DNA of 64,000 nt from Eoetvoesiella caeni (GCF_003315175.1 NZ_QNRQ01000001.1:496001-560000); one strand, 5' to 3'. Positions 44,425 through 53,751 are shown, numbered from the stretch's first letter. Notes: a model not told the origin generated them from the letters alone. Translations and numbers: made by a program.

Positions 44425-45966
44425 TCAGGCACGTTTCATCATTGCCGGCTGAACGTCGCCCGTGGCTGCCGGAAGCACAACCACCTTGTCGGAATGGATG
44501 ACGGGCAGCACATATTGCAGCACTGGAATGACGTAGCAGTTTTCCATGATATAGGCGCTGACGTCTTTCCATCCTTGAATACGCTTGGCCTCGTCGGCTT
44601 CGCCCCACAAGGGAATGATCTTGTCGACTAGGTCTTTGGAGTCCCAGACCGAATGCGGCGATGGGCCAAACATGGCGTGGCCGGTGGACGTAGTTGGATC
44701 GCCGATGGCATTGCCCCAGTTGTAGAAGGCCGCGGGAGCCAGTTTGTCGGCGGCGCGCAATTCGAAGTGCTTGGCGATTTCGTAGATTTCGATGTTGGCC
44801 TCGATGCCTACCTTGCGCCACATGCCCACGATGGCCTGGATCATTTCGTAATCTTTGGGCTTGAATCCCTTGGTCGTCTGGATGGTGAACTTGACCGGTT
44901 TTTTGGTGGAATAGCCCGAGGCAGCCAGGAGCTGCTTGGATTTTTCAGGGTCGTATTCGAATTTCAGATTTGGATCGTAAGCCGTGTATTCGGGCGTTTC
45001 AAGGGTGGACAGAGGCACGCCGTAGCCACGCAACAAGCGGTCGATAATCAACTTTTTGTCGATGGCATGGTGGGCCGCCAGACGCACGTTTTTATCGAGC
45101 ATGACGTCGATGTCGTTCAGGAAGATCATGCCGACATCGGATACCGGGAAAGCTATGCCCTTAAGTCCCTGTTTTTTCCGAAGGCGATCATATTCTTCGT
45201 AAGGGATTTCGAGCGTAACGTGCGCATTGCCGGACTCGACTTCCGCCACGCGGCTGGCGGCGTCGGTAACGAACTTGATGGTCACGGTTTCGTAGGCAGG
45301 CTTGGGACCCCAATAATCTTTGTTGGCGGCAAGCCGGACATAAGCGCCGCGCTCGTAGGCCTCTACTTTATAAGGGCCGGTACCGATAGGCGCCTTTTCG
45401 AAGCCGGCGGCTCCTACTTTTTCGAAATAAGCCTTGGGCAATATATAGCCGGTCAGGAAGGCCATCCATTTGAAGATTGTGGGTTCGAACTCGAGCACGT
45501 CGGCGGTAACGACATTGCCGTTGATGGAATAATTACCGATCTTGCCCCAGACGAACTGGCCCGGATTGCCCGTTGCCGGGTCGCCCGCGCGCTTTAAAGA
45601 CCAAACCACGTCTTCGGGACCGAAAGCCGAACCGTCATGCCACTTCACGCCTTCGCGCACGGTCATGGAGATTTTCTTTTTGTCGTCGGAAAAACCCCAC
45701 TTGGTCAGCAGCCCAGGCTGGAAGCTGAGGTCGGGCTTTTGCATGATGTAGTGATCGAATACCGACATGTAAATGGACTGCAGCGACGGATTCACGCCCG
45801 AGGGTCCGACCGTTGGATCCCAGCTTGGCACGCCAACGTTATAGGCAATTACCAAGTCTTTTATAGATTGCCCGAATGCGGGTGCGCCTACCAGCGATAT
45901 GCCAGCCAGGGAAATACCGGCCAGGGTTGCGCTGCGCTGTAGAAACTCGCGACGTGTGTGTGTCAT
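44425..45966 (-). CDS. Tat-exported family 5 substrate-binding protein
   Basis: A 513-residue periplasmic receptor of the SBP_bac_5 family (DppA/OppA/NikA). The N-terminus TRREFLQRSATLAGISLAG carries a twin-arginine motif, so it is probably exported folded by Tat, with cleavage after APAFGQ. The family region VREGVKWHDGSAFGPEDVVWSLKRA is present. Family members bind peptides, nickel, heme, opines or sugars. Position at the head of the importer operon fits the highest expression. AAGAGG immediately precedes the ATG. Confidence 0.93.
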   Translation of the reverse strand: MTHTRREFLQRSATLAGISLAGISLVGAPAFGQSIKDLVIAYNVGVPSWDPTVGPSGVNPSLQSIYMSVFDHYIMQKPDLSFQPGLLTKWGFSDDKKKISMTVREGVKWHDGSAFGPEDVVWSLKRAGDPATGNPGQFVWGKIGNYSINGNVVTADVLEFEPTIFKWMAFLTGYILPKAYFEKVGAAGFEKAPIGTGPYKVEAYERGAYVRLAANKDYWGPKPAYETVTIKFVTDAASRVAEVESGNAHVTLEIPYEEYDRLRKKQGLKGIAFPVSDVGMIFLNDIDVMLDKNVRLAAHHAIDKKLIIDRLLRGYGVPLSTLETPEYTAYDPNLKFEYDPEKSKQLLAASGYSTKKPVKFTIQTTKGFKPKDYEMIQAIVGMWRKVGIEANIEIYEIAKHFELRAADKLAPAAFYNWGNAIGDPTTSTGHAMFGPSPHSVWDSKDLVDKIIPLWGEADEAKRIQGWKDVSAYIMENCYVIPVLQYVLPVIHSDKVVVLPAATGDVQPAMMKRA

Positions 45967-46177
45967 CCTCTTGCCCTTTTTTTAGATAACTATTAAGGCC
46001 CCGCAAAAACGTTTTCGCGAGGCCGATTATTTATGTTTCATATCTTAAAGGTCGAGGGTTAAAGTACACAGTAGTATTTACCCCACAGGACAAGGCGCGC
46101 CCCGTGCCGCCCCTGGGCATTTCACTTTATTTTCGAGGCTGCCGGCTGACGAGGCCGGCGGCGGAATCACTTCGGGA

Positions 46178-46738
46178 TTACTTGTTTATGCCAAGCTTCT
46201 GCTGCAGCGCCTTGGCCATCTCCAGATGGTGCTCCAGCGTCGGCAGATTCTTGGCAGCAAAGGCCTTGACGTCCGGGTCCTTGGCATCGGCCGAGGCCTT
46301 CTTGAAGAGCTTGACGGCGTCCTCATGGGCGGAGACGCCAATTTGAGAGACATATTTTTTATCGAAGCTGTCGTCCCTCATGTCCAGCGTCTTGAGCTTG
46401 GCCTTTTGCGCCAGCGAAGGCCCGTCGGGAAGCTTATAGGATTTTTGCTTGGCCAACGCCTCCAGATCGTTGCCGACTTTGGTATGGTCCATGATCATCT
46501 GGTTCGCAAAAGTCTTGACCTCTTCGCTTTTCGCATGGGTCTGGGCAAGTTTGCTTCCCTCGATCTCGGTGTGACCCGCTTGTGCGGCATGTTCCATAAA
46601 GTCCTTGTCGTTGGATGAAAGCTGGCTTGAGCTTTGCGGCATCGACGCCGGTGCCGTGGGCGCGGGTTGGGCAAAAGCCCCTGCCCATGTCAGCGAGCAG
46701 CAGGCTATGGAGCTAAAGATTGCAGTACGCAGTTTCAT
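46178..46738 (-). CDS. DUF4142 secreted protein
   Basis: A 186-residue protein with a signal peptide (MKLRTAIFSSIACCSLTWAGAFAQ) and a DUF4142 domain, a ferritin-like four-helix bundle of unknown function, often stress-induced and periplasmic. Landmarks are DKDFMEHAAQAGHTEIEGSKLA and VKTFANQMIMDHTKVGNDLEALA. AAGGA lies six bases before the ATG. It is divergent from the next secreted protein gene. Confidence 0.92.
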   Translation of the reverse strand: MKLRTAIFSSIACCSLTWAGAFAQPAPTAPASMPQSSSQLSSNDKDFMEHAAQAGHTEIEGSKLAQTHAKSEEVKTFANQMIMDHTKVGNDLEALAKQKSYKLPDGPSLAQKAKLKTLDMRDDSFDKKYVSQIGVSAHEDAVKLFKKASADAKDPDVKAFAAKNLPTLEHHLEMAKALQQKLGINK

Positions 46739-46877
46739 GAGATTCCTTCGGAGGTTGAGTTGTCGATGTGCTGCATCAGCAATCAGCAAGCCGTAGTCCC
46801 GCCGGACCCCGTACGATGCGGCACGCCAGTTGCTGGTTTCAGGCGGCTTGTTCGAATCAATCACCCGGGAAATGCAA

Positions 46878-47282
46878 ATGAAAAACTTACTAGCAATTGC
46901 CTTGTATTCCGTACCGCTGGCCTTGGTCTCTGCGGTCCACGCCCAGAACAGTACTGGAGCTCCTGTGAGCGGCGCCAACAACAGTAGCGTGGAGTCCAGC
47001 TCCACCCACAGCCCGGCCACGGCCGGCACCCCGCCCAGCGGCGGCACAGGAACGGCCACCGATCGCCGCCTACCGGACTCGATAAGAGACCCCTACAATA
47101 ATTCGGGCTCGACACCGCGCAGTGGCAGCAAAGAAAACGAATCCAGTCCCGGTACGCCAAGCACCGACCGGTATCGGGATACACAGCACGACGACGCTTG
47201 CCGGAACGGGACGCAAACAGGCGCATCCGCGGCAAGAACGCCATGCCAGGAACCGGGCGCCAACAACAAGCCCATGGATTGA
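46878..47282 (+). CDS. Secreted Ser/Gly/Thr-rich hypothetical protein
   Basis: A 134-residue protein with a clean signal peptide (MKNLLAIALYSVPLALVSAVHA, cleavage before QNS). The mature part is low-complexity, rich in Ser, Gly, Thr, Pro and Asn, with two cysteines near the C-terminus (DDACRNG and RTPCQEPG). No family is recognised. GGGAA precedes the ATG at 46878. It is divergent from the DUF4142 gene, and the two could share a control region of about 140 bases. Confidence 0.7.
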   Translation: MKNLLAIALYSVPLALVSAVHAQNSTGAPVSGANNSSVESSSTHSPATAGTPPSGGTGTATDRRLPDSIRDPYNNSGSTPRSGSKENESSPGTPSTDRYRDTQHDDACRNGTQTGASAARTPCQEPGANNKPMD

Positions 47283-47409
47283 ACGATACTGGCGCACGGC
47301 CTTTCGTCGAAATACGCTGCAGTCGACATTCCGGGTAAACAGCGGGATACTGCTGGTTTATCGGGTTGCATCGCCCAGCCCATTTCACTCTGTACTCCTG
47401 GAGAAGAAC

Positions 47410-48537
47410 GTGCCCAGCCTATTGCCTAATGTCGACCCGGACGGTCTGTTGGAATACTCCGTGGTCTATACCGACCGCGCGGTAAACCATATGTCGCATG
47501 CCTTTCAAGGCGTAATGAAAGACATATCCAGGACATTGAAACAAGTCTATAACGCTCAGGCCGCCGTCGTCGTCCCCGGCAGCGGCACCTTTGGCATGGA
47601 GGCCGTAGCGCGGCAATTTGCAACAAACCAGCGATGCCTGGTGATCCGCAACGGCTGGTTCAGTTTTCGCTGGAGCCAGATTTTCGATATGGGCGGCATC
47701 CCTTCCGACACCATCGTGCTCAAGGCCCGTCCTGTCGCCGGCGGCCGCCAGGCGGCCTTCGCTCCCCCGCCTATCGACGAAGTGCTGGCCGCGATCAAGG
47801 CCGAAAAGCCGGCTCTTGTATTTGCGCCCCACGTCGAAACAGCATCCGGGATCATGCTGCCCGACGAATATATACGAAAGATTGCCGACGCCGTTCACGC
47901 GCAAGGCGGAATGCTGGTACTGGACTGCATTGCGTCAGGCGCTATCTGGGTCGATATGCAGGCGACCGGGGTCGACGTCCTTATCAGTGCGCCGCAAAAA
48001 GGCTGGAGCGGTCCGGCATGCTGCGCCCTGGTCATGCTAAGCGCTTTAGCGCTGCAGAAGATCGAGTCCACTGCAAGCACCAGCTTTGCCTGCGACCTGC
48101 GCAAGTGGCTTCAAATCATGCGGGCATACGAGCAAGGCGGCCACGCTTATCACGCCACCATGCCCACTGACTCCCTGACCGCCTTGCGCAAGGTCATGGC
48201 TGAAATGGAAGCCTATGGCTTTGACAAGATCCGCGCCGAACAACAAGAACTCGGCGACAAAGTGCGCGCCCTGCTTGCTCAGCGAGGCTTCAAAAGTGTG
48301 GCGGCCGAAGGCTTCCAAGCACCAGGCGTGGTCGTGAGCTACACCGATGACGACGCAATCCAGTCCTCCGCAAAATTCGCGCAAGCAGGCGTACAGGCCG
48401 CGGCGGGCGTGCCCCTGCAATGCGACGAGCCGGCCGACTTCAAGACCTTCCGCATCGGGCTGTTCGGCCTGGACAAGCTGCATAACGTCGATCGCACGGT
48501 GGAATATCTGGCCAAGGCGCTGGATAAAATCGCCTGA
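47410..48537 (+). CDS. Class V aminotransferase (alanine-glyoxylate type)
   Basis: A 375-residue PLP enzyme of fold type I related to alanine-glyoxylate and serine-pyruvate aminotransferases. The PLP lysine lies in APQKGWSGP, the phosphate-binding start is VVVPGSGTFGMEAV and VFAPHVETASGIMLP is the substrate-side loop. GTG at 47410 is chosen: GGAG is six bases upstream and the protein then begins at the normal point. Any ATG start further upstream would overlap the preceding secreted-protein gene. Amino-group donor and acceptor are not predictable. Confidence 0.9.
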   Translation: MPSLLPNVDPDGLLEYSVVYTDRAVNHMSHAFQGVMKDISRTLKQVYNAQAAVVVPGSGTFGMEAVARQFATNQRCLVIRNGWFSFRWSQIFDMGGIPSDTIVLKARPVAGGRQAAFAPPPIDEVLAAIKAEKPALVFAPHVETASGIMLPDEYIRKIADAVHAQGGMLVLDCIASGAIWVDMQATGVDVLISAPQKGWSGPACCALVMLSALALQKIESTASTSFACDLRKWLQIMRAYEQGGHAYHATMPTDSLTALRKVMAEMEAYGFDKIRAEQQELGDKVRALLAQRGFKSVAAEGFQAPGVVVSYTDDDAIQSSAKFAQAGVQAAAGVPLQCDEPADFKTFRIGLFGLDKLHNVDRTVEYLAKALDKIA

Positions 48538-48614
48538 GCCAATCGCCCGAGCCGCGAAGAAGTCCTTGCGGGCGATCCGGCCAAAAGCCGATACCGCCGG
48601 CACAACTGCGAATG

Positions 48615-48645
48615 GCACAGGTGCAACCGCGAGCGGCACCTGTGC
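48615..48645. terminator. Hairpin between convergent genes
   Basis: GCACAGGTGC and GCACCTGTGC are a perfect 10-base inverted repeat, with CCGC/GCGG able to pair inside. It lies between the class V aminotransferase stop (48537) and the stop of the ParB-like gene (48666, minus strand). No T-run follows. Confidence 0.45.
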
Positions 48646-48665
48646 GGCTATGGCGCCCGTATTTT

Positions 48666-49514
48666 CTAGAGCTTGGCGCGCTCTTCCGCCAAGGCAATGG
48701 TCAAATTCTGGACCTTCTTTTTCAGTTGATCCCGTTCTTCCGTCAACGCGGCGACCAATTGCTCCAGGCGATGGATTTCGATCTGGTCGGGCGTGGCGTC
48801 GCTGGGAGGCGGCTCGGGCTCGGGCCTAGGCGGTTGCTTGGCCTCGCGCACCTGCCGTGCAGCCTGGCGCAGTTCTTTCTTGCCGCCGGCAACGGCGGCT
48901 ACTTGCTCGTCGCTGGGCAAGGTGGCCACAGCCGCCGCGGCATTGATTGAAATCACCCCCGACTTGACCGCGCCTACCAACTCCGGTGCGGCCGTCTTCT
49001 GGATTTTCTCGATCTGGCCCAAAGTCGTACTGCTGACACGGGCCGCGCGCGCAAGGGCTTCGCGGGTCCATGGCGGCTCTTGGTAAGATCCCGCCTCGGC
49101 AGACGCGTCGGCAGCGGCCGCCCCGGCATCGTCTTGTGCGCCGGCATCATCGGCTTGTGCCGGCGATTTCTGCACCCGCGCCAAATCCCGGCGAGCGGAG
49201 ATAATTTCCTTTTTACGCAGCGCAAGCACGCCACGCTGGAAATCCGATACGCTGCGCCGGCCAAGATGATTGTCTATCATCCATAAATGCACGTCGTCCA
49301 TGGACTCAAATGCATGGCCTTGGACTGTATTGAACGCAATGCCGTGCTTTTTGCAAATGGCATAGCGATTATGCCCATCCACCAACAAGTCGCCCCATAG
49401 CACCAGCGCGTCGCGGCACCCTTCAGCCAATAGACTGCGCTCAAGCGCCGCGTACTCGTCTTCGGTCAATGGGTCGATATAAGCGCGCAGGTCTTCATTG
49501 ATATTGATGGTCAT
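48666..49514 (-). CDS. Orphan ParB/Srx-domain protein with C-terminal coiled coil
   Basis: A 282-residue protein. Residues about 10-100 match the ParB N-terminal/sulfiredoxin fold (LEEEYAALERSLLAEGCRDALVLWGDLLVDGHNRY), including the GHNR box used by ParB-type CTPases. A linker rich in Ala, Asp and Gln follows (about 120-145), then a helix-turn-helix-like part with LARAARVSSTTLGQIEKI and a C-terminal coiled coil (HRLEQLVAALTEERDQLKKKVQNLTIALAEERAKL-type heptads). Relatives in Bordetella are annotated as plasmid replication/partition-related. No parA is present, so a chromosome partition role is unlikely; RNA or DNA binding is an inference. Confidence 0.8.
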   Translation of the reverse strand: MTININEDLRAYIDPLTEDEYAALERSLLAEGCRDALVLWGDLLVDGHNRYAICKKHGIAFNTVQGHAFESMDDVHLWMIDNHLGRRSVSDFQRGVLALRKKEIISARRDLARVQKSPAQADDAGAQDDAGAAAADASAEAGSYQEPPWTREALARAARVSSTTLGQIEKIQKTAAPELVGAVKSGVISINAAAAVATLPSDEQVAAVAGGKKELRQAARQVREAKQPPRPEPEPPPSDATPDQIEIHRLEQLVAALTEERDQLKKKVQNLTIALAEERAKL

Positions 49515-49589
49515 AACTCAGGCAAAATAAAACAATAGCGCCGGTAGTGTACACATCGATGTCGTTTTACGCCGGACACGAACACGCTT

Positions 49590-49952
49590 CTAATTTTTGC
49601 GGCGGTAAAACAAAATAGCGTAGACAATAAAATTACCGGCTACCAGTAGAACTGCCAGCGCGATCTGCATGGCCCGCGTCAATCCCGGCGGGTAAATGGC
49701 AAGCAGCAGATAATGCTCGATAAAACCGCCGCTGTAACTTTCCTGGCCAGCCATGAGTCTCAGGGCGTTTTCAAGCGGCGTCAACGGACATATCCAACCC
49801 AGAGCAATAACGGTTGCGCCCCACGCCAAGGCAGGCAAGTGCAGCCAAGCAAGCCTGGGCTTCCATAAAGCCAGAAAGCCGCCGAAGACAGCAAAGGCAA
49901 TGAAAAGCGCATGCACCAGAAGAACCAGGTCGGCAAGAACTCTATAGGTCAT
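49590..49952 (-). CDS. DUF2784 membrane protein
   Basis: A 120-residue protein with four hydrophobic segments. The family signature LVLLVHALFIAFAVFGGFLALWKPRLAWLHLPALAWG and ICPLTPLENALRL is unmistakable for DUF2784, a small membrane family of unknown role. It has no operon partner, as its neighbours are 75 and 79 bases away. Confidence 0.88.
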   Translation of the reverse strand: MTYRVLADLVLLVHALFIAFAVFGGFLALWKPRLAWLHLPALAWGATVIALGWICPLTPLENALRLMAGQESYSGGFIEHYLLLAIYPPGLTRAMQIALAVLLVAGNFIVYAILFYRRKN

Positions 49953-50031
49953 GATATACGACGATGTTGACGGACTTCGGCGGCTCAGCGTGCGGGCCAG
50001 CCAGCCCGCTAGAAAATCAAGCGCCGATCAA

Positions 50032-50406
50032 TCAGGCGATACCGCCGAAGCGCTGTTCAAGATAAGCAATGATCTCGTTCGACTCGTACAGCCAGCGCGA
50101 CTGGCCGTGCTCTTGAATATGCAGGCAAGGCACTTTGATCTTGCCGCCTTCGGTCCGCAAGCGCTCTCGCTGCACTGCGTCGTTTTTTGCGTCGTGCAAA
50201 GTCACGGGCACGTTCAGGCGATGCAGCGCACGGCGCGTTTTAACGCAGAAAGGACAGGCATGGAACTGGTAAAGCGACAGGTTCGATGCTTCCTTGACCA
50301 CGGCGGCCTGGCCTTGCGCCGAACGCCGCTGGGGACGCGGACGGGTAAGCGCATCGCCAAACACAATCAACTGGCCAAGGCCGGTACGCAGGGCTTTTAT
50401 CAACAT
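50032..50406 (-). CDS. Glutaredoxin/GST N-terminal domain protein
   Basis: A 124-residue thioredoxin-fold protein. The active-site motif CPFC in LSLYQFHACPFCVKTRRALHRL is dithiol, as in glutaredoxins, and GGKIKVPCLHI contributes the cis-proline. The end LYESNEIIAYLEQRFG is the GST N-terminal signature that binds glutathione's glutamate. About 38 residues precede the fold and include a hydrophobic helix that may anchor it or be a leader. Likely a glutathione-dependent disulfide oxidoreductase. Confidence 0.85.
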   Translation of the reverse strand: MLIKALRTGLGQLIVFGDALTRPRPQRRSAQGQAAVVKEASNLSLYQFHACPFCVKTRRALHRLNVPVTLHDAKNDAVQRERLRTEGGKIKVPCLHIQEHGQSRWLYESNEIIAYLEQRFGGIA

Positions 50407-50661
50407 GAAGACTATCTCGAAAAACAGATGGAAAAGCTGCCCAGTCTACTTCAATACGGCCGCGCTTTGCAGGCCGCAGCGAGCCAGGCAGGCGGGCTTG
50501 AGAAAATAACAACCGAAGGGCCCCTTTCGCGCAACGGTTTCTGGCATGATGTACGCAATGTGCGCTGGCACCAATACGTGCGGAAACGGCCACGCTTGCC
50601 CACCGCTTAATTCATTCGGCCCTAAAGCCGGCAGTACATCACCTAGCAAGGAGTAAACACC

Positions 50662-50742
50662 ATGGGTACCAAGGACAAGAAAAAGGAATCAAAGGGCAAA
50701 AAGCCCCAACCGAAGCCGGCACCTGCCCGCATACGAGCATAG
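50662..50742 (+). CDS. Very small Lys/Pro-rich protein (26 aa)
   Basis: The frame reads MGTKDKKKESKGKK followed by PQPKPAPARIRA. AAGGAG lies eight bases before the ATG, a near-ideal ribosome binding site, which is why I list it. The highly basic, lysine- and proline-rich makeup recalls small basic proteins that bind nucleic acids or ribosomes. No family is recognised. It lies between the glutaredoxin-like gene and the MtfA-like peptidase gene, and nothing in reach is cotranscribed. Confidence 0.5.
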   Translation: MGTKDKKKESKGKKPQPKPAPARIRA

Positions 50743-50783
50743 CCTGGCCCGCTGGCCCCTGCCCGCAACGCGTCCAGGACGCA

Positions 50784-51641
50784 CTATCGCATGCCATGCG
50801 GCGCAAACCCCAGCCGCCGCAAAGGATCCTGCCGGTAATACTGCGCAAGCAGCCCATACCATTCCGGCAGCGCCTGCGCCAAGGGTAACGGGTTCACAAA
50901 AAACCCTTCGGTACTGACCGCAAAGAACTCGGCCGGATCCGTAGCGGCGTAGGGATCCAGCGGCAGTCTGTCGTACCACGGCGCTGCAGCCTCGGATTCG
51001 GGGTCGATATGACGCGGAATCTCGCGCTCGATGGCATCGAGCGCATCGCCGAAACTGTCAAAGGTGGCGTCCAGCACCCGCATCCACACTGACGGCCGAA
51101 TGTCGGAATGAGCATGCAGGCTGGGCATGCCGTCGGCAATGCCGCCGTATAAATCCAGCTTGTGGGCAAACTCATGGATGACGACATTCACGGTTTGCGG
51201 GTTGCCCGGCTGGCTGTCTTCCCATGAAAGAATGACGGGACCACCGTCCCAGGCCTCGCCCGAAGCTTCAAGCATGTATTCAGCCACGACGCCGTCCTCG
51301 TGGACTTCGCTGCGCGGAATCAAGAATCCGCCCGGATACACGATGATTTCAATCCAGCCTTCATACAATGCAGGATCAAGCTGCATAATAGGCAAGGCCG
51401 CCTGAATGGCAATCGCCATTTTGATGTCGTCGGTCACTTCCAGCCCCCGGGCGCCGTTAAAGACCTTGCTGGCCAGCAGCCAGGCAACGCGGTCGCGCAA
51501 GGCCTCTTGCTCCTGCCGCGACAAGCCCGCCAAGAACGGCAGGCCCGCCATCGCATGCCGCCAGGCCTGGGGCGAGATCAAGGACAATTCCTGGGCCACG
51601 CGCCGCCGGCTGGCGCCGCGGCCGGCAAGCCATCTAAACAT
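50784..51641 (-). CDS. mtfA: MtfA-like M90 family zinc peptidase
   Basis: A 285-residue zinc aminopeptidase/regulator of the MtfA family. The zinc-binding HEFAHKLD motif is intact and DPAEFFAVSTEGFF supplies the third ligand region; VLSWEDSQPGNPQTVNVV is also characteristic. In E. coli MtfA inactivates the Mlc repressor and so affects glucose uptake. ATG at 51641 is the first good start, though the ribosome binding site is weak. It is divergent to the DUF3300 gene. Confidence 0.93.
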   Translation of the reverse strand: MFRWLAGRGASRRRVAQELSLISPQAWRHAMAGLPFLAGLSRQEQEALRDRVAWLLASKVFNGARGLEVTDDIKMAIAIQAALPIMQLDPALYEGWIEIIVYPGGFLIPRSEVHEDGVVAEYMLEASGEAWDGGPVILSWEDSQPGNPQTVNVVIHEFAHKLDLYGGIADGMPSLHAHSDIRPSVWMRVLDATFDSFGDALDAIEREIPRHIDPESEAAAPWYDRLPLDPYAATDPAEFFAVSTEGFFVNPLPLAQALPEWYGLLAQYYRQDPLRRLGFAPHGMR

Positions 51642-51942
51642 TTGCTGTACCGAAAATGATGAACAAAGGACTGCGCACAACTTGTGCTGAATACCCGGTG
51701 ATCATACCCGTAAGGGGCCTGTCCATGCCTGACGGAACCCCAGGCCGCGACGAAATTCACCGACGAGCCCTCAAACGCGCTCGGCGGGCGCGGAAAGCCG
51801 CGGCGGTACTGGCAGCCAAACCGACATTCAGATACGGACTGCTCCAAACGGCTACAAGGCTGTAGCGCTTGGAAACATATGCTGCTCTATAGTGAAACAG
51901 GCACTTCAAGGCAAGTTGCCGTTTCGTAATCTGGAGCAGGCC

Positions 51943-53187
51943 GTGACTTACTTATTTTCTCGCATAGCGCTCATGTTGATATGCTTGCCCTTTATTTTCG
52001 GCAGCACGTCCGCCCATGCCGCTGACGCCTACAGCCAGCAAGAAATCGAACAGTTGGTGGCTCCCGTCGCGCTTTATCCCGATCCCTTGCTGTCGCAGGT
52101 ACTGATGGCCGCCACCTACCCTGTCGAAGTCGTAGAGGCGGCCCGCTGGCGTGCCGATCAGCCTAAAAAACTTTCAGACGCGCAACTGGGGCAAATGCTG
52201 CAAGATCAGCCCTGGGACCCGAGCGTGAAGTCAGTGGCCGCATTCCCCGATGTCTTGAACATGATGAACGAAAACATCAGCTGGACCGATCAATTGGGCG
52301 ATGCATTTCTCGACCAGCAGGAAGATGTGATGGATGCAGTACAACGCCTGCGAACCAGGGCGCAGGCCGCCGGCCATCTGCAATCAAGTCCGCAGCAAGT
52401 CGTCAGCGCATCGGGCAACCCCGCCATCATCACCATTGTTCCGGCGCGACCCGACGTCGTCTACGTTCCCATCTATAACCCCACCGTCATCTACGGCGCC
52501 TGGCCTTATCCGGACTATCCGCCTTATTACTGGCATCCGCCCCGTTATGCAGTAAGCGGCCCGGTCATCACCTTCGCCGGCGCGCTTGTCGTAGGCAGCG
52601 TCCTGTGGAGCAGCTACGATTGGCACCACCACCGCTTTCATGTCGATGTAAACCGCTACAACCGCTTTAACCGCACGCGCATTACCAGCGAAGGCTGGCA
52701 TCGGGACTTCGAGCGCAGGCGCACCGCAGCGGTGCACCGCAATTCCGTTGCGCGCGATCGTTTTGAGGATCAACGGCGTAACAATATGCAAGCGCCGGCG
52801 CGTGGGGATTTCAAGCAAGAACGCAGAGGCCAGGACACTCCGAGTCGTAGCAGCAACAGGGACCGTCATCCAGACCAGAAACGCCGCAGCAACGAAAGCG
52901 GTGCGCCGCGTCACGACAGCCGTACCGAAAGGCCGGCGCGCCCACAAGCTCAAAGAGAAAGCCAAATGCCGTCTTCAGAATCGCACCGTGCGCCCCGCAT
53001 GGAACGGCCGGCGAACATAACGCGCACACCGCGGGAATCCGGTAATAGCGGCAATGGTTACGGCAATCGCGGAGGCGGCCGCAGCGAGGCGGCCAGGCCG
53101 CGGGAGCAGCGTCAGGCCGAACGGCAAGAACGGCGCTCATCGCGCCACGAGAACTCAGGCGGCAAAGGAAAAGACCGTGACGGATAG
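51943..53187 (+). CDS. DUF3300 secreted protein with Arg/Gly-rich tail
   Basis: A 414-residue secreted protein. GTG at 51943 is chosen because GGAG sits six bases upstream; it gives the signal peptide TYLFSRIALMLICLPFIF with cleavage after SAHA. Residues about 30-210 match DUF3300 (LVAPVALYPDPLLSQVLMA and YVPIYNPTVIYGAWPYPDYPP). The last 170 residues are a low-complexity tail rich in Arg, Ser, Gly and His. DUF3300 has no proven function; it is common in the envelope of proteobacteria. Confidence 0.9.
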   Translation: MTYLFSRIALMLICLPFIFGSTSAHAADAYSQQEIEQLVAPVALYPDPLLSQVLMAATYPVEVVEAARWRADQPKKLSDAQLGQMLQDQPWDPSVKSVAAFPDVLNMMNENISWTDQLGDAFLDQQEDVMDAVQRLRTRAQAAGHLQSSPQQVVSASGNPAIITIVPARPDVVYVPIYNPTVIYGAWPYPDYPPYYWHPPRYAVSGPVITFAGALVVGSVLWSSYDWHHHRFHVDVNRYNRFNRTRITSEGWHRDFERRRTAAVHRNSVARDRFEDQRRNNMQAPARGDFKQERRGQDTPSRSSNRDRHPDQKRRSNESGAPRHDSRTERPARPQAQRESQMPSSESHRAPRMERPANITRTPRESGNSGNGYGNRGGGRSEAARPREQRQAERQERRSSRHENSGGKGKDRDG

Positions 53188-53265
53188 CCGCAACAACGGT
53201 TGAGCGCCAACCCTGCTAACCTGCACCTGACTCGGTTTTTTGCGGCGGCCGCTTAAGCGCCAGCA

Positions 53266-53751
53266 TCAAATAAACAACTGTATGGCCGGCAAGAAGCTGT
53301 CCATGTTCAGCAGTTCGACTTTCTTTTCAACGATGCGCAGTTGTCCTTCGACCTGGCGCAGGCAATAGCGCACGCGTGCGCCCAGCACAAGCGGGTTGCC
53401 GGCCTGGTACTCCATGTATATGACATTGCAGGATACCGCCGGCAATCCGTCCCCGGCTTTCGCGCTTTCGATTTCAGGGCGTTGCACGACGCGCATGCCG
53501 CGTACTTGCGGCTGCAGCGAATACGCTCGCGGATGCTCATAGCGTTCGATACGAAGCTTCAAGAGCATCTTGTCCTCTAGGGAAATCGAAGCCTGCGTTT
53601 CGCGATCCGTTTGCCCCGGCTGCGACGGCATCCAATAGACGCCGTCATCGGTGAACAAGTCGTACCATAGCCCGAACTGCCGGTTGTCCAGCAGGCGGTT
53701 CTCGTAGTACACGAAATCAACCAGGCTATCGTGCAAGTCCGCTGTGCTCAT
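53266..53751 (-). CDS. Rieske oxygenase beta subunit
   Basis: A 161-residue small subunit of an aromatic-ring-hydroxylating oxygenase, with the cone-shaped NTF2-like fold typical of beta subunits: LVDFVYYENRLLDNRQFGLWYDLFTDDGVYWMP near the start. It has a structural role in the alpha-beta hexamer. The ATG overlaps the alpha stop by four bases (ATGA). It closes the operon; no ferredoxin or reductase gene follows. Confidence 0.9.
   Translation of the reverse strand: MSTADLHDSLVDFVYYENRLLDNRQFGLWYDLFTDDGVYWMPSQPGQTDRETQASISLEDKMLLKLRIERYEHPRAYSLQPQVRGMRVVQRPEIESAKAGDGLPAVSCNVIYMEYQAGNPLVLGARVRYCLRQVEGQLRIVEKKVELLNMDSFLPAIQLFI

Noticed and set aside
51725-51865. Possible 46-residue basic protein upstream of the DUF3300 gene
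   Set aside because: AGGGG lies at acceptable spacing, but the Arg/Ala composition is what random GC-rich sequence gives and no family is recognised.
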